From Syntrophaceae bacterium UBA2192 (lineage in GTDB: Bacteria > Desulfobacterota > Syntrophia > Syntrophales > UBA2192): DNA of 9,961 bases. Positions 1 to 6,811 of the stretch are shown here, piece by piece. The stretch is taken from the NCBI GenBank assembly GCA_002327315.1, contig DCVI01000215.1, positions 7,842 through 17,802 of the forward strand, given 5' to 3'. Below the pieces are notes generated by a model. The model ran no database searches, was not told the DNA's origin, and saw only the letters and a program-made list of their open reading frames with translations. The stretch's first letter is position 1, and every line of letters begins with the position of its first letter. The position numbers were made by a program, and so were the translations under genes.

Positions 1-17
1 GGGGGATGCAATCCCCC
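1..17. other. Perfect hairpin at window edge
   Basis: GGGGGAT and ATCCCCC form a 7-bp perfect stem around a GCA loop. It lies about 145 bases beyond the stop codon of the minus-strand trhA gene, so it could be that gene's terminator, but the sequence that would hold the T-run is outside the window. The plus-strand continuation is not T-rich. Confidence 0.4.
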
Positions 18-36
18 TCATTGCCTTTCAAGATGC

Positions 37-53
37 CCCGCCTTGTAGGCGGG
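37..53. other. Hairpin downstream of trhA
   Basis: CCCGCC (37-42) pairs with GGCGGG (48-53) around TTGTA. Neither side carries a clear T-run, so I call it only a stem-loop in the trhA 3' region. The rest of positions 1-162 shows no gene I can support. Confidence 0.35.
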
Positions 54-162
54 ATAATTCACTTCCTTCTCTTATCCGCTCATCTTCACCACTGCTCTTC
101 CGATCTTCGCAGACTTGATGCTTGAAGACACATGCACGGCATTCAGCGGGATGCGCCCCCGG

Positions 163-852
163 TCAACCGACCGTTGCGGGCACGACGTAGAGCAGCACGG
201 CCACGTAGTGGCAGGTGCTCCCGCCGAGTACAAAGAGGTGCCAGATGGCGTGGTTGTAGGGGAGGCTCTTGATGAGGTAGAAAAGGGTGCCCACGGTGTA
301 GACGATTCCCCCGGCCAGGAGCCAGGCGAACCCCCCGGCGGGCAGGGCGTCGAGGAGCGGTTTGACGGCGAAGACGGCCAGCCACCCCATCAGGACGTAG
401 GCGATCGTCGCCAGGATCTTGAACCGGTAGACGAAGAAGATCTGGAAGACGATCCCCGCGGCGGCCAGCACCCATATGAGGCCGAACAGCGTCCACCCCC
501 AGCTGCCCTGCAGCGTCACGAGCGTGAAGGGCGTGTAGGTCCCGGCGATCAGCAGGTAGATGCACGAGTGGTCGATGACCTTGAAAATGTGTTTCAGCCT
601 CGGCGAGCGTACGGAGTGGTAGAGCGTCGAGGCCGTGTATAGGAGAACCAGGGTCGCGCCGAAGATGCTGCAACTCACAATGTGGAGCATCGAGCCATGC
701 CGGCAGGCCAGAAAAACGAGCAGGCCGAACCCCGCAGCGCTCAGGAGAGCCCCCATGCCGTGGGTGAGGCTGTTGACGAGTTCTTCAATCTGGATTCGTT
801 GCGGATTCACGCTTACTCTGGGCGATGATGGCATTTCAGGCGCAACAACCAC
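163..852 (-). CDS. trhA: TrhA / hemolysin III family membrane protein (PAQR superfamily)
   Basis: This is a seven-helix inner-membrane protein of the HlyIII/TrhA branch of the PAQR superfamily, linked in other bacteria to membrane homeostasis; the old hemolysin name reflects a heterologous effect. Its 229 residues are close to the usual size. The sequence shows hydrophobic stretches from about residue 35 to the C-terminus and the conserved metal-site elements: NSLTHG (28-32 region, H31), STLYHS with H79, DHSCIY with D94 and H95, and the C-terminal HAIWH plus H215 (H201, H205). The longest reading begins at a GTG with no convincing ribosome binding site. An in-frame ATG at 834 (residue 7) or the GTG at residue 14 would also leave the family core intact, so the start is uncertain. 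It is divergent from the FKBP gene. Physiological role here is inferred from family only. Confidence 0.9.
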   Translation of the reverse strand: MVVAPEMPSSPRVSVNPQRIQIEELVNSLTHGMGALLSAAGFGLLVFLACRHGSMLHIVSCSIFGATLVLLYTASTLYHSVRSPRLKHIFKVIDHSCIYLLIAGTYTPFTLVTLQGSWGWTLFGLIWVLAAAGIVFQIFFVYRFKILATIAYVLMGWLAVFAVKPLLDALPAGGFAWLLAGGIVYTVGTLFYLIKSLPYNHAIWHLFVLGGSTCHYVAVLLYVVPATVG

Positions 853-866
853 CTGAAAAGAGGGGC

Positions 867-895
867 TTTACTTTTCGCCTGCTGCAATATATACA
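867..895 (+). promoter_or_regulatory. Candidate sigma70 promoter for the FKBP gene
   Basis: TTTACT (867-872) and TATACA (890-895) are separated by 17 bases. Each box matches four of six consensus positions, so the call is weak. It would give a leader of roughly 130 bases before the start codon at 1036. Confidence 0.3.
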
Positions 896-969
896 ACTCG
901 GGCAGCGGAACCTCAAGGTATTTTCGAGGTCCGGGCATGAGGGAACTCGATTTTTGTGGCGCAGGGATG

Positions 970-1002
970 ACCACCGGGCTCCGCAGAGGCCGGTGGTTTT
1001 AT
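970..1002 (+). promoter_or_regulatory. Terminator-like hairpin in the FKBP leader
   Basis: ACCACCGG (970-977) pairs perfectly with CCGGTGGT (990-997) around a 12-base loop and is followed by TTTTAT. It ends about 34 bases before the FKBP start codon. It may be an attenuator or the end of a short leader transcript. I recognise no known riboswitch class in the bases before it. A short inverted repeat, ACCTC (910-914) with GAGGT (926-930), precedes it. Confidence 0.45.
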
Positions 1003-1035
1003 ATTGGATTAACGGAATAAGCAGGAGGCGAAGCG

Positions 1036-1485
1036 ATGAAAAAAGCCATCCAGTCGGGGGATATGGTCAGTGTCCATTACACGGGCAAGGTCGAGAACGG
1101 CGAGGTATTCGATTCTTCGTCCAGGCGGCGGCCCCTCACGTTCACCGTCGGCTGCGGTCAGATCATCCGCGGCTTCGATGAGGCCGTGGTCGGCATGACC
1201 GTGGGAGAGAAGAAAACCGTGACGATTTCACCCGAAATGGGCTACGGCCCCCGGCAGGTGGAGTTGATCGTAGATATTCCGAAAAACACGGTTCCCGAGG
1301 ACATGGAGCTTGAGAAGGGGATGATGATTGAACTCATCGACCCGCAGGGAAACAAGATCCCCGCCGAGGTCTTCGAAATTCTCGACGAAGTGGTCAAGAT
1401 GGACCTGAATCACTTTCTTGCCGGGAAGACCCTCGTCTTCGACATCGAGATCGTGGAGGCGGGCCCGTCGCCGGAGCCGGCCTGA
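1036..1485 (+). CDS. slyD: SlyD-type FKBP peptidyl-prolyl cis-trans isomerase
   Basis: This cytosolic FKBP catalyses cis-trans isomerisation of prolyl bonds and, in the SlyD class, also acts as a chaperone through an inserted flap domain. No signal peptide is visible. The FKBP half shows VHYTG (13-17), VFD (24-26), GQIIRGFDEAVVGM (41-54) and MGYG (68-71). The insert-in-flap segment spans about 74-122, and the domain closes with DLNHFLAGK (123-131) and FDIEIVE. At 149 residues it resembles the short SlyD form: it ends in EAGPSPEPA and lacks the His/Cys-rich nickel-binding tail of E. coli SlyD, so a role in metal delivery is not supported. The start is well fixed by AGGAGG at 1023-1028, seven bases before the ATG. 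It is apparently monocistronic, with a hairpin in its leader and a strong terminator downstream. Confidence 0.92.
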   Translation: MKKAIQSGDMVSVHYTGKVENGEVFDSSSRRRPLTFTVGCGQIIRGFDEAVVGMTVGEKKTVTISPEMGYGPRQVELIVDIPKNTVPEDMELEKGMMIELIDPQGNKIPAEVFEILDEVVKMDLNHFLAGKTLVFDIEIVEAGPSPEPA

Positions 1486-1499
1486 CGAAACCGACTGCA

Positions 1500-1557
1500 C
1501 GGACAACCCCCGCAGCAACGTTCGACAAGCTCACGTCAGGCGCTGAGGGGTTGTCCG
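1500..1557. repeat. Inverted repeat with a dispersed-repeat core
   Basis: CGGACAACCCC (1500-1510) and GGGGTTGTCCG (1547-1557) form an 11-bp perfect inverted repeat 36 bases apart. The interior contains TTCGACAAGCTCA, a sequence I recognise as the core of a palindromic repeat dispersed through many bacterial genomes (reverse complement GAGCTTGTCGAA). It lies just after the FKBP stop codon. Confidence 0.45.
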
Positions 1558-1595
1558 CATCATAGCGGATCGATAAACAGGAAAATGAGATTCTG

Positions 1596-1627
1596 ATTCC
1601 TTGCACCCCGGTGCGAGGAATTTTAAT
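1596..1627 (+). terminator. Intrinsic terminator after the FKBP gene
   Basis: ATTCCTTGCACC (1596-1607) pairs with GGTGCGAGGAAT (1610-1621), with one G-U pair, and is followed by TTTTAAT. It fits a Rho-independent terminator for the FKBP transcript. It lies 50 bases before the SEC-C gene, so that gene probably depends on read-through or on its own start site. Confidence 0.7.
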
Positions 1628-1676
1628 AAACGGCGGCGGGCGACACGATCCGTCACCGCAACGAGGAAATGCAACG

Positions 1677-1838
1677 ATGAAATTTCTGGAAAAACTGTTC
1701 AGCGCGGGTGGGAATACCGCAAAAAAAGAGGAAATCGGCCGCAACGAGCTATGTCATTGCGGGAGCGGCAAGAAATACAAGCGCTGCTGCATGGAGGGTG
1801 ACGAAAAGAAGAGAAGGAAGCAGCTCGGCCTGGCGTAA
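1677..1838 (+). CDS. Small SEC-C motif (zinc-binding) protein
   Basis: This gene encodes a 53-residue protein made almost entirely of an SEC-C metal-binding motif, the zinc finger found at the C-terminus of SecA and in many stand-alone proteins. The motif is NELCHCGSGKKYKRCC (23-38): C26, C28, C37 and C38 fit the C-x-C-x8-C-C pattern. The flanks are highly basic. The ATG at 1677 is preceded by GAGG (1663-1666) ten bases upstream. A longer in-frame reading starts at 1611 but would run through the terminator hairpin and has no such site, so I chose the short form. Function is unknown; in SecA this motif binds SecB and ribosomes, so a ribosome or nucleic-acid contact is a reasonable guess only. 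It sits between a terminator and the convergent rimO. Confidence 0.75.
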   Translation: MKFLEKLFSAGGNTAKKEEIGRNELCHCGSGKKYKRCCMEGDEKKRRKQLGLA

Positions 1839-1866
1839 GGAAGACGTGGAGGAAGGGGAATGTTCC

Positions 1867-1928
1867 CCCTCACCTCAATCCTCTCCCGCGAAGGGGAGAG
1901 GAAGATTGCGGAATACATTTCTTATAGG
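1867..1928. repeat. CCCTCACC-type dispersed repeat, copy A
   Basis: The element runs from CCCTCACCTCAATCC through a hairpin, CCTCTCCC (1880-1887) with GGGAGAGG (1894-1901), to a weaker similarity near TATAGG. A second copy lies at 5636-5696 in the same orientation. It occupies the gap between the convergent SEC-C and rimO stop codons. Confidence 0.7.
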
Positions 1929-1942
1929 CGGACGATTGATCC

Positions 1943-3286
1943 TCAGTTGCCCGCTTCTTCTGCGTATAGATCGTAGATTTCCGCTGCGGTAATTTTGCAG
2001 CGGACGATGTCGCCGGCAGTGAGTTTCCTGGCGCGCACGTAGGTGATCCCGTCGATCTCCGGGGCCTGGAAGCGTGTCCGGCCGTAAAAAGGGAAATCGG
2101 TTTTGTCCGTCTTTCCCTCGATGAGCACCTCCTCCGCCGCGCCTATGCGCGTGAGATTGATCTCGTCCGAGATGGCCGCCTGGGCCTCCATGATCAGGCC
2201 CTGGCGACGCGCCTTTTCCTCTTCCGGCACCTGCCCGGGCATCCCCGCCGCCTCTGTCCCCTCTTCCAGTGAATACGTAAAGACCCCCAGGCTCTCGAAA
2301 CGGGTCTCCTCGACAAATCGCAGGAGCCCTTCGAACTGCTCCTCCGTCTCCCCGGGAAACCCCACAATGAGCGACGTCCGGAGCGCGACACCCGGAACGG
2401 CCTGCCGGATCTCGGCGATCTTCTTCCGGATAAAGGCGGAGGCGCCCTTGCGGTTCATGGAGCGCAAAATCCTGTCGTCGATGTGCTGCACCGGGATATC
2501 GAGGTACCGGCAGATCTTTTCCTCCGCAGCCATCGTGGAGAGAAGCTCGGCGGTGACGTTCTTCGGGTATGCATAGAGGAGCCGGATCCAGCGAGGTCCC
2601 TTGATGGCGCAGAGCCGCTTGACAAGACCGTTGAGCGTGGGGCGCCCCTTGAGATCACGGCCCCAGCCCGTCGTGTCCTGGGCGATGAGGATGAGCTCCC
2701 GCGTCCCCCCGGCGGCGAGCCGTTCGGCCTCCGCGACGATGTCGCCCATGGGTCGGCTCCGGAAGGGACCCCGTATCGAGGGGATGACGCAGTAGGCGCA
2801 GCAGTTCGAGCACCCTTCGGCGATCTTCAAATAACAGTAGAACGCAGTGGAGACCGTCCGCGGGATCGCCGCGTCCATGAGGAAGAATGGCTCACCGACC
2901 CTGCGCAGAGGGCCTTTTTTCCTGCCTTCGTCGAGGCGCTTCAGGTGCTCGAGGATGGACGGGAAATCGCCCGTGCCGAGGAAGAGGTCCACCTCCGGCA
3001 GTTCGCGGGCAAGCTCGGCGCCGTAGCGCTGCGGCAGGCAGCCCGTGACGACAAGTCTCCGGCAGCGTCCTTTTTTCTTCCAGGCCGCCATCCGGAGGAT
3101 CTCCTCGATGGATTCCTCCCGGGCGGGGAGGATGAAGGCGCAGGTGTTGACGACGATGGTTTCGGCCCGGTCGGGCCGGTCGGTGATGCGCAGGCCGGAG
3201 CGAGAGAGCAGGGCGGAGAGGACCTCGCTGTCGACGAGATTCTTCGGGCAGCCGAGGCTCAAGATGTAGACGCTTTTTTCGCTCAA
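1943..3286 (-). CDS. rimO: Ribosomal protein S12 methylthiotransferase RimO
   Basis: RimO is a radical-SAM enzyme with two [4Fe-4S] clusters that adds a methylthio group to the beta-carbon of a conserved aspartate (D88/D89) of ribosomal protein S12. The 447 residues cover the full family layout. The N-terminal UPF0004 domain has LGCPKNLVDSE with C13, C49 (NTCAF) and C83 (TGCLPQ) for the auxiliary cluster. The radical-SAM domain has C159, C163 and C166 in C-x3-C-x2-C. The C-terminal TRAM domain spans about 377-441 and carries GRTRFQAPEIDG, which distinguishes RimO from MiaB. The start is TTG: the ftsK stop TAA is followed by one base and then TTG, and the next in-frame methionine (residue 67) lies beyond two cluster cysteines. 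No clear Shine-Dalgarno site is seen, so coupling to ftsK translation is likely. Confidence 0.96.
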   Translation of the reverse strand: MSEKSVYILSLGCPKNLVDSEVLSALLSRSGLRITDRPDRAETIVVNTCAFILPAREESIEEILRMAAWKKKGRCRRLVVTGCLPQRYGAELARELPEVDLFLGTGDFPSILEHLKRLDEGRKKGPLRRVGEPFFLMDAAIPRTVSTAFYCYLKIAEGCSNCCAYCVIPSIRGPFRSRPMGDIVAEAERLAAGGTRELILIAQDTTGWGRDLKGRPTLNGLVKRLCAIKGPRWIRLLYAYPKNVTAELLSTMAAEEKICRYLDIPVQHIDDRILRSMNRKGASAFIRKKIAEIRQAVPGVALRTSLIVGFPGETEEQFEGLLRFVEETRFESLGVFTYSLEEGTEAAGMPGQVPEEEKARRQGLIMEAQAAISDEINLTRIGAAEEVLIEGKTDKTDFPFYGRTRFQAPEIDGITYVRARKLTAGDIVRCKITAAEIYDLYAEEAGN

Positions 3287-3287
3287 C

Positions 3288-5555
3288 TTACCGCGGCAGC
3301 TTTCTGGCCAGGACCTTTCTCGGTTTCACGCCGTCGGAGGGTCCCACGACCCCCTCTTTTTCCATCCGCTCGATCATCCGGGCAGCGCGGTTGTAGCCCA
3401 CCTTGAGGTATCGCTGCACGAGCGAAACCGAGGCCTGGCCCAGCTCGGTGACCAGCTCCACGGCCTCGTCGTACTTCTGGTCGATATCGCCCTCGGTCTT
3501 TTCACCTTCCGCGGACTCCGCCTTGAACTTCTGGATCGACTCGTCGTAGACGGGCGTATCCTGCTTGCGGATGAAGCTCACGATGCGCGAGATCTCCCGG
3601 TCGGAGACGAAGGCGCCGTGGATGCGCTGCAGCTTCGAGGTGCCCGGTGGCATGAAGAGCATATCGCCCTGGCCCAGGAGCTGCTCGGCGCCCAGCTGAT
3701 CCAGGATCGTTCGCGAGTCCACCTTCGAGGAGACCTGGAAGGAGATGCGCGTGGGGAAATTCGCCTTGATGATGCCCGTGATGACGTCCACGGAGGGCCG
3801 CTGGGTCGCCAGGATGAGGTGAATCCCCGAGGCCCGTGCCATCTGGGCAAGCCGCGTGAGCGACTCCTCGACGTTTCGCTGCGCCACCATCATGAGATCG
3901 GCCAGCTCGTCGATGACGATGACGATGTAGGGGAGCTTCGCGGGCAGCGGCCTCGGCGGCGCTCCGGCCGCGTCCTCCATGGGCAGCTTCGCCTGCCCCT
4001 CCTCGATGATCCGCTCGCGCCCCTGCTGCTTTTTCTCCACGAAGCGGTTGAACTTGTCGATGCTCTTCTCGCCCGTCTCGCCGATGATGCGGTAGCGGCT
4101 CTCCATCTCCTCGACGGCCCAGCGCAGGACCTGGGAAGCCTCCTTGGGGTCCACCACGACGGGGTGCAGCAGGTGCGGCAGCCCCTCGTAGGCTGCAAGC
4201 TCCAGGCGCTTGGGGTCGATCATGAGGAACTTCACCTCGTCGGGGGGCGCCTTGAAGAGCAGACTGCAGATGAGCGCGTTGAGGAAGACGCTTTTCCCCG
4301 AGCCCGTCGTCCCCGCGATGAGCAGGTGGGGCATCCGGATGAGATCGGCGATCACGGGCATCCCCGTGATGTCCTCGCCCAGCGCGATGGGCAGCCGGTG
4401 CTTGGCCTGGGCGAAGGCCTCGTTGTCGATGGCGTCCCGGAGGTGGACGGCGTCGCGCTCGGGGTTGGGGATCTCGATCCCGATGGCGGCCTTGCCGGGG
4501 ATCGGCGCGACGATGCGCACGCTGGGCGCCTTGAGGGCGAGGGCCAGATCGTCGGAGAGGTTCGCGATCCGGTTGATCTTCACGCCCGGCGCGGGCTCGA
4601 GCTCGTACATGGTGATGACGGGCCCCGGCTTGACCTCCGTGACCTTGCCCTCGACGCCGAAGTCGGCGAGCTTCTTTTCCAGGAGCCGGGCATTGGCGAT
4701 CAGGTTCTCGCGCCGCTGCTTCGTGTCCCGGCGAGCTACTTCGTCAAGCAGGGTGAGCGGCGGAAGCATGTAATCCCCCTTCGGCTCGGCGAACTCGAAG
4801 AGGGTCTGCTCGACCTTCTTCTTTCTCGTTCTCTCCGGTGCCGGGCTCTTCTCCTCGCGGATCACGGGGGGCGGGCGCTTCTCGGCTTTTGGGGGTTCTT
4901 CGCGCTCCTCGATCTGATCTTCCTTCAGGTAGTCCGTCATCTTTTCCCGTCCCATCTCCGTGTAGGAACGGATCCCGCTGCCGGTGCTCCGGGCTACGGC
5001 GGCAGCTTTCCGCAGCGCCGTGACGACGGAGAGGTCCACCGTGACGATGAGCGAGACGATGAGGCCCACGAAGAGGAAGATGAAGGTCCCGCCGGGGTTG
5101 AACAGGGCATTGAGGTATTCGGAGAGCAGCGTGCCGGCGAACCCGCCCGCCGCGAAGGGCGTGTCAATGAGCGGGATGAGCCTGTAGGCATGGGCAAAGA
5201 GCCCCGAGGTCGTTACGACGAGGCCGATGAATCCGCCGATCCAGCCCGGTCGGAAGAGGAATTCGGCATCGAGGAAGAGCTTCACGGAGGTGATGAGCAG
5301 GAAAAGCGGCAGCCAGTAGGCGCTAAGCCCCAGGAACCGGATCAGGATGTCGGCCAGGTAGGATCCGAAGATGCCGCCGATGTTGGAGATCTTCGACGTC
5401 GAGGTCTCGTAGTTGGAAAGCGACGGGTCCGCCGGGGTATAGGAGATTACGGCCAGGAACAGAAAGACCGCCAGGGCGAACAGCACCACCCCGGCGATTT
5501 CGCGTGCCCGCCCCTGCAATGGTTTCCGATCGACCATGCCTTTTTTGTGTTTCAT
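3288..5555 (-). CDS. ftsK: DNA translocase FtsK/SpoIIIE family
   Basis: FtsK is a septum-anchored, ATP-driven hexameric motor that pumps chromosomal DNA and activates dimer resolution during division. The protein has 755 residues, close to SpoIIIE (about 790) and much shorter than E. coli FtsK (about 1330) because the linker is short. The N-terminus has about four membrane segments (near 20-39, 62-94, 105-123, 157-178). A charged Pro/Glu/Lys linker follows at about 200-255. The motor has Walker A GTTGSGKS (415-422), Walker B IVIVIDELADLM (544-555) and LATQRPSVDVITG (582-594). The C-terminal winged-helix gamma domain, about 693-748, would read FtsK-orienting sequences. The ATG at 5555 is preceded by only a weak purine stretch. 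It heads a tight pair with rimO, one base away; 160 bases containing a dispersed repeat separate it from plsC. Confidence 0.97.
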   Translation of the reverse strand: MKHKKGMVDRKPLQGRAREIAGVVLFALAVFLFLAVISYTPADPSLSNYETSTSKISNIGGIFGSYLADILIRFLGLSAYWLPLFLLITSVKLFLDAEFLFRPGWIGGFIGLVVTTSGLFAHAYRLIPLIDTPFAAGGFAGTLLSEYLNALFNPGGTFIFLFVGLIVSLIVTVDLSVVTALRKAAAVARSTGSGIRSYTEMGREKMTDYLKEDQIEEREEPPKAEKRPPPVIREEKSPAPERTRKKKVEQTLFEFAEPKGDYMLPPLTLLDEVARRDTKQRRENLIANARLLEKKLADFGVEGKVTEVKPGPVITMYELEPAPGVKINRIANLSDDLALALKAPSVRIVAPIPGKAAIGIEIPNPERDAVHLRDAIDNEAFAQAKHRLPIALGEDITGMPVIADLIRMPHLLIAGTTGSGKSVFLNALICSLLFKAPPDEVKFLMIDPKRLELAAYEGLPHLLHPVVVDPKEASQVLRWAVEEMESRYRIIGETGEKSIDKFNRFVEKKQQGRERIIEEGQAKLPMEDAAGAPPRPLPAKLPYIVIVIDELADLMMVAQRNVEESLTRLAQMARASGIHLILATQRPSVDVITGIIKANFPTRISFQVSSKVDSRTILDQLGAEQLLGQGDMLFMPPGTSKLQRIHGAFVSDREISRIVSFIRKQDTPVYDESIQKFKAESAEGEKTEGDIDQKYDEAVELVTELGQASVSLVQRYLKVGYNRAARMIERMEKEGVVGPSDGVKPRKVLARKLPR

Positions 5556-5635
5556 CTTCGTCTCATTCAGCCTGTACCGGGCACGGATTATTCACCCTCA
5601 CCCCGGCCCTTTTATAAATGGAAAGGAAGCAATCA

Positions 5636-5696
5636 CCCTCACCTGAATCCTCTCCCCTCAAGGGAGAGGAAGATCAAGGAAAAGGTTTTCATAGGG
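5636..5696. repeat. CCCTCACC-type dispersed repeat, copy B
   Basis: CCCTCACCTGAATCC leads into the hairpin CCTCTCCC (5649-5656) with GGGAGAGG (5662-5669) and ends near CATAGG. It matches copy A at 1867-1928 over the first 40 bases with a few differences, then more loosely. Each copy lies roughly 15-20 bases past the stop codon of a minus-strand gene, here plsC. Confidence 0.7.
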
Positions 5697-5715
5697 AGAG
5701 GGAGATCAGGGTGTC

Positions 5716-6459
5716 TCAGGCCGCCTCCTTCTGTTTCATGGCCATCTCAGGCCTCCGGAGATAGTAGTGCGAGGCGACGACGTCGTAGACCCGGTTGAGC
5801 AATGCATCGACGGTCTCCTCGGTGTATCCGGTCACGTCGATGGGCTTGTCGATGACCAGGATGACCTTGCCGGGATGGACCCGGAAAGACTTCTTGGGCA
5901 TGATCTCCCCGCTTCCGATGATGGAGACCGGCACAATGGGGACCCCCGCCTGCAGGGCCAGGTGAAAAACCCCTTTTTTGAAGGGGTGGATCTGCCCGTC
6001 CATGCTTCTCGTCCCCTCGGGGAAGGTCATGACCGATTTGCCATCCCGGATGATCCGTGCAGCATCTCCGATGCTCCGCATGGCCCTCACGAAGTTTTTG
6101 CGGTCGATGGGGATATACCCGCCTTTCTTCATCGCATCGCCGAAGACGGGGATGCTGAAGAGCTCCTTCTTGGCGATCCAGGCGAAATAGGTGTCGATGT
6201 GTGCCAGCACGATCAGGATGTCAAACCCGCTCTGGTGGTTGGCCATGAAAATCTGGGATCGGCCCCGGAGAACGTTATCCCTGCCCACGACCTCCGTCTT
6301 CACGCTCGAAAGCCAAAGGAGGATTCTGGCCCAGAGTATGGCAATCCTGTGGACCGTGCGCTCCCCCCGGGGGAACAAGGGGTAGGAGACGACGATGAAA
6401 AAGGAGATGAAGGCGGTGACTGCCACGCCCGCTATGACCAGGATGGCCGAACGGAACAT
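5716..6459 (-). CDS. plsC: 1-acyl-sn-glycerol-3-phosphate acyltransferase (PlsC)
   Basis: PlsC transfers an acyl chain to the sn-2 position of lysophosphatidic acid, making phosphatidic acid, the precursor of membrane phospholipids. The 247 residues match the usual family length. A hydrophobic segment at about 5-27 anchors it to the inner membrane. The catalytic HX4D box is NHQSGFD (H75, D80), the glycerol-phosphate-binding box is FPEGTRS (146-152), and the later VPIVPVSIIGSG (173-184) block is also typical. The ATG at 6459 has AGGA five bases upstream and a good sigma70-like promoter about 45-75 bases upstream. It reads in the same direction as ftsK and rimO but is 160 bases away, so co-transcription is possible and not shown. 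A specialised acyltransferase of the same superfamily cannot be excluded. Confidence 0.93.
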   Translation of the reverse strand: MFRSAILVIAGVAVTAFISFFIVVSYPLFPRGERTVHRIAILWARILLWLSSVKTEVVGRDNVLRGRSQIFMANHQSGFDILIVLAHIDTYFAWIAKKELFSIPVFGDAMKKGGYIPIDRKNFVRAMRSIGDAARIIRDGKSVMTFPEGTRSMDGQIHPFKKGVFHLALQAGVPIVPVSIIGSGEIMPKKSFRVHPGKVILVIDKPIDVTGYTEETVDALLNRVYDVVASHYYLRRPEMAMKQKEAA

Positions 6460-6503
6460 AAGGATCCTGAAAAAGGTAATGATTTTTAAATTTTAACCAA
6501 TTA

Positions 6504-6532
6504 TTTCTACTTGATATGCCTGTTGAAGTCAA
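6504..6532 (-). promoter_or_regulatory. Sigma70-like promoter for plsC
   Basis: Read on the minus strand, TTGACT (6532-6527) and TAGAAA (6509-6504) are exactly 17 bases apart. The -35 box matches five of six consensus bases and the -10 box four of six. The start would fall about 40 bases before the plsC ATG. Confidence 0.55.
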
Positions 6533-6536
6533 CAGG
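6519..6536. promoter_or_regulatory. Perfect dyad over the plsC -35 box, SOS-box-like
   Basis: CCTGTTGA-AG-TCAACAGG is an 8-bp perfect inverted repeat with a two-base centre. It contains CTGT-N8-ACAG, the E. coli LexA half-site arrangement. It covers the plsC -35 element, a typical repressor position. LexA sites in deltaproteobacteria are often different, so the repressor is unknown. Confidence 0.45.
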
Positions 6537-6602
6537 GAATCTGGCCGCTTCCCGCGCAAACACTGCCTTTTCGGGCCTCTCGGCGCGCTTCACATAATTT
6601 CG

Positions 6603-6631
6603 TTGCGAAGAGGGACGGTCTTATATATGAT
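6603..6631 (+). promoter_or_regulatory. Sigma70-like promoter for ssb
   Basis: TTGCGA (6603-6608) and TATGAT (6626-6631) are 17 bases apart; the -10 box matches five of six consensus bases. It would give an ssb leader of about 255 bases. A closer promoter cannot be ruled out. Confidence 0.5.
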
Positions 6632-6721
6632 GACCCCGCCCTTGAACTTCGAGCGGTTGTCAGGGGTCAATATTACAACCGCCGTATCGACGCACCCGGC
6701 GGCAGATGCACGGGAAGCTGA

Positions 6722-6811
6722 GAAGTTAGGAGGTTAAGAAGTTAGGAAAAGAGTCGGAACAACCCTGTTTTTCCCGTTCCGGTCTTCCTCTCTTCTTAAC
6801 TTCTTAACTTC
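6722..6811. repeat. Imperfect 90-base inverted repeat built from 8-bp units
   Basis: The left arm has AAGTTAGG (6723-6730), AGGTTAAG (6731-6738) and AAGTTAGG (6739-6746). The right arm has TTCTTAAC twice (6793-6808) then TTC. The centre is a perfect CGGAAC (6755-6760) to GTTCCG (6776-6781) hairpin. The arms are complementary with mismatches and would fold in the ssb leader. Confidence 0.7.

Noticed and set aside
902..1002. Known riboswitch in the FKBP leader
   Set aside because: I compared it by eye with fluoride, guanidine, preQ1, TPP, cobalamin and cyclic-di-GMP-I core sequences and saw none of their conserved elements.
2483..3406. Plus-strand open frame opposite rimO
   Set aside because: It lies antisense to rimO and crosses into ftsK. 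It has no recognisable motif and low-complexity shadow composition.
3618..5798. Open reading frame of about 726 codons on the plus strand, opposite ftsK
   Set aside because: It is the antisense shadow of a well-supported ftsK gene. Its composition (Asp, Arg, Gly, Val, His rich) is that of a reverse-complement frame in GC-rich DNA, and it shows no domain.
6516..6737. Possible 73-residue gene between plsC and ssb
   Set aside because: It has no ribosome binding site, overlaps the plsC operator-like dyad and the ssb promoter, and resembles no protein family I know.
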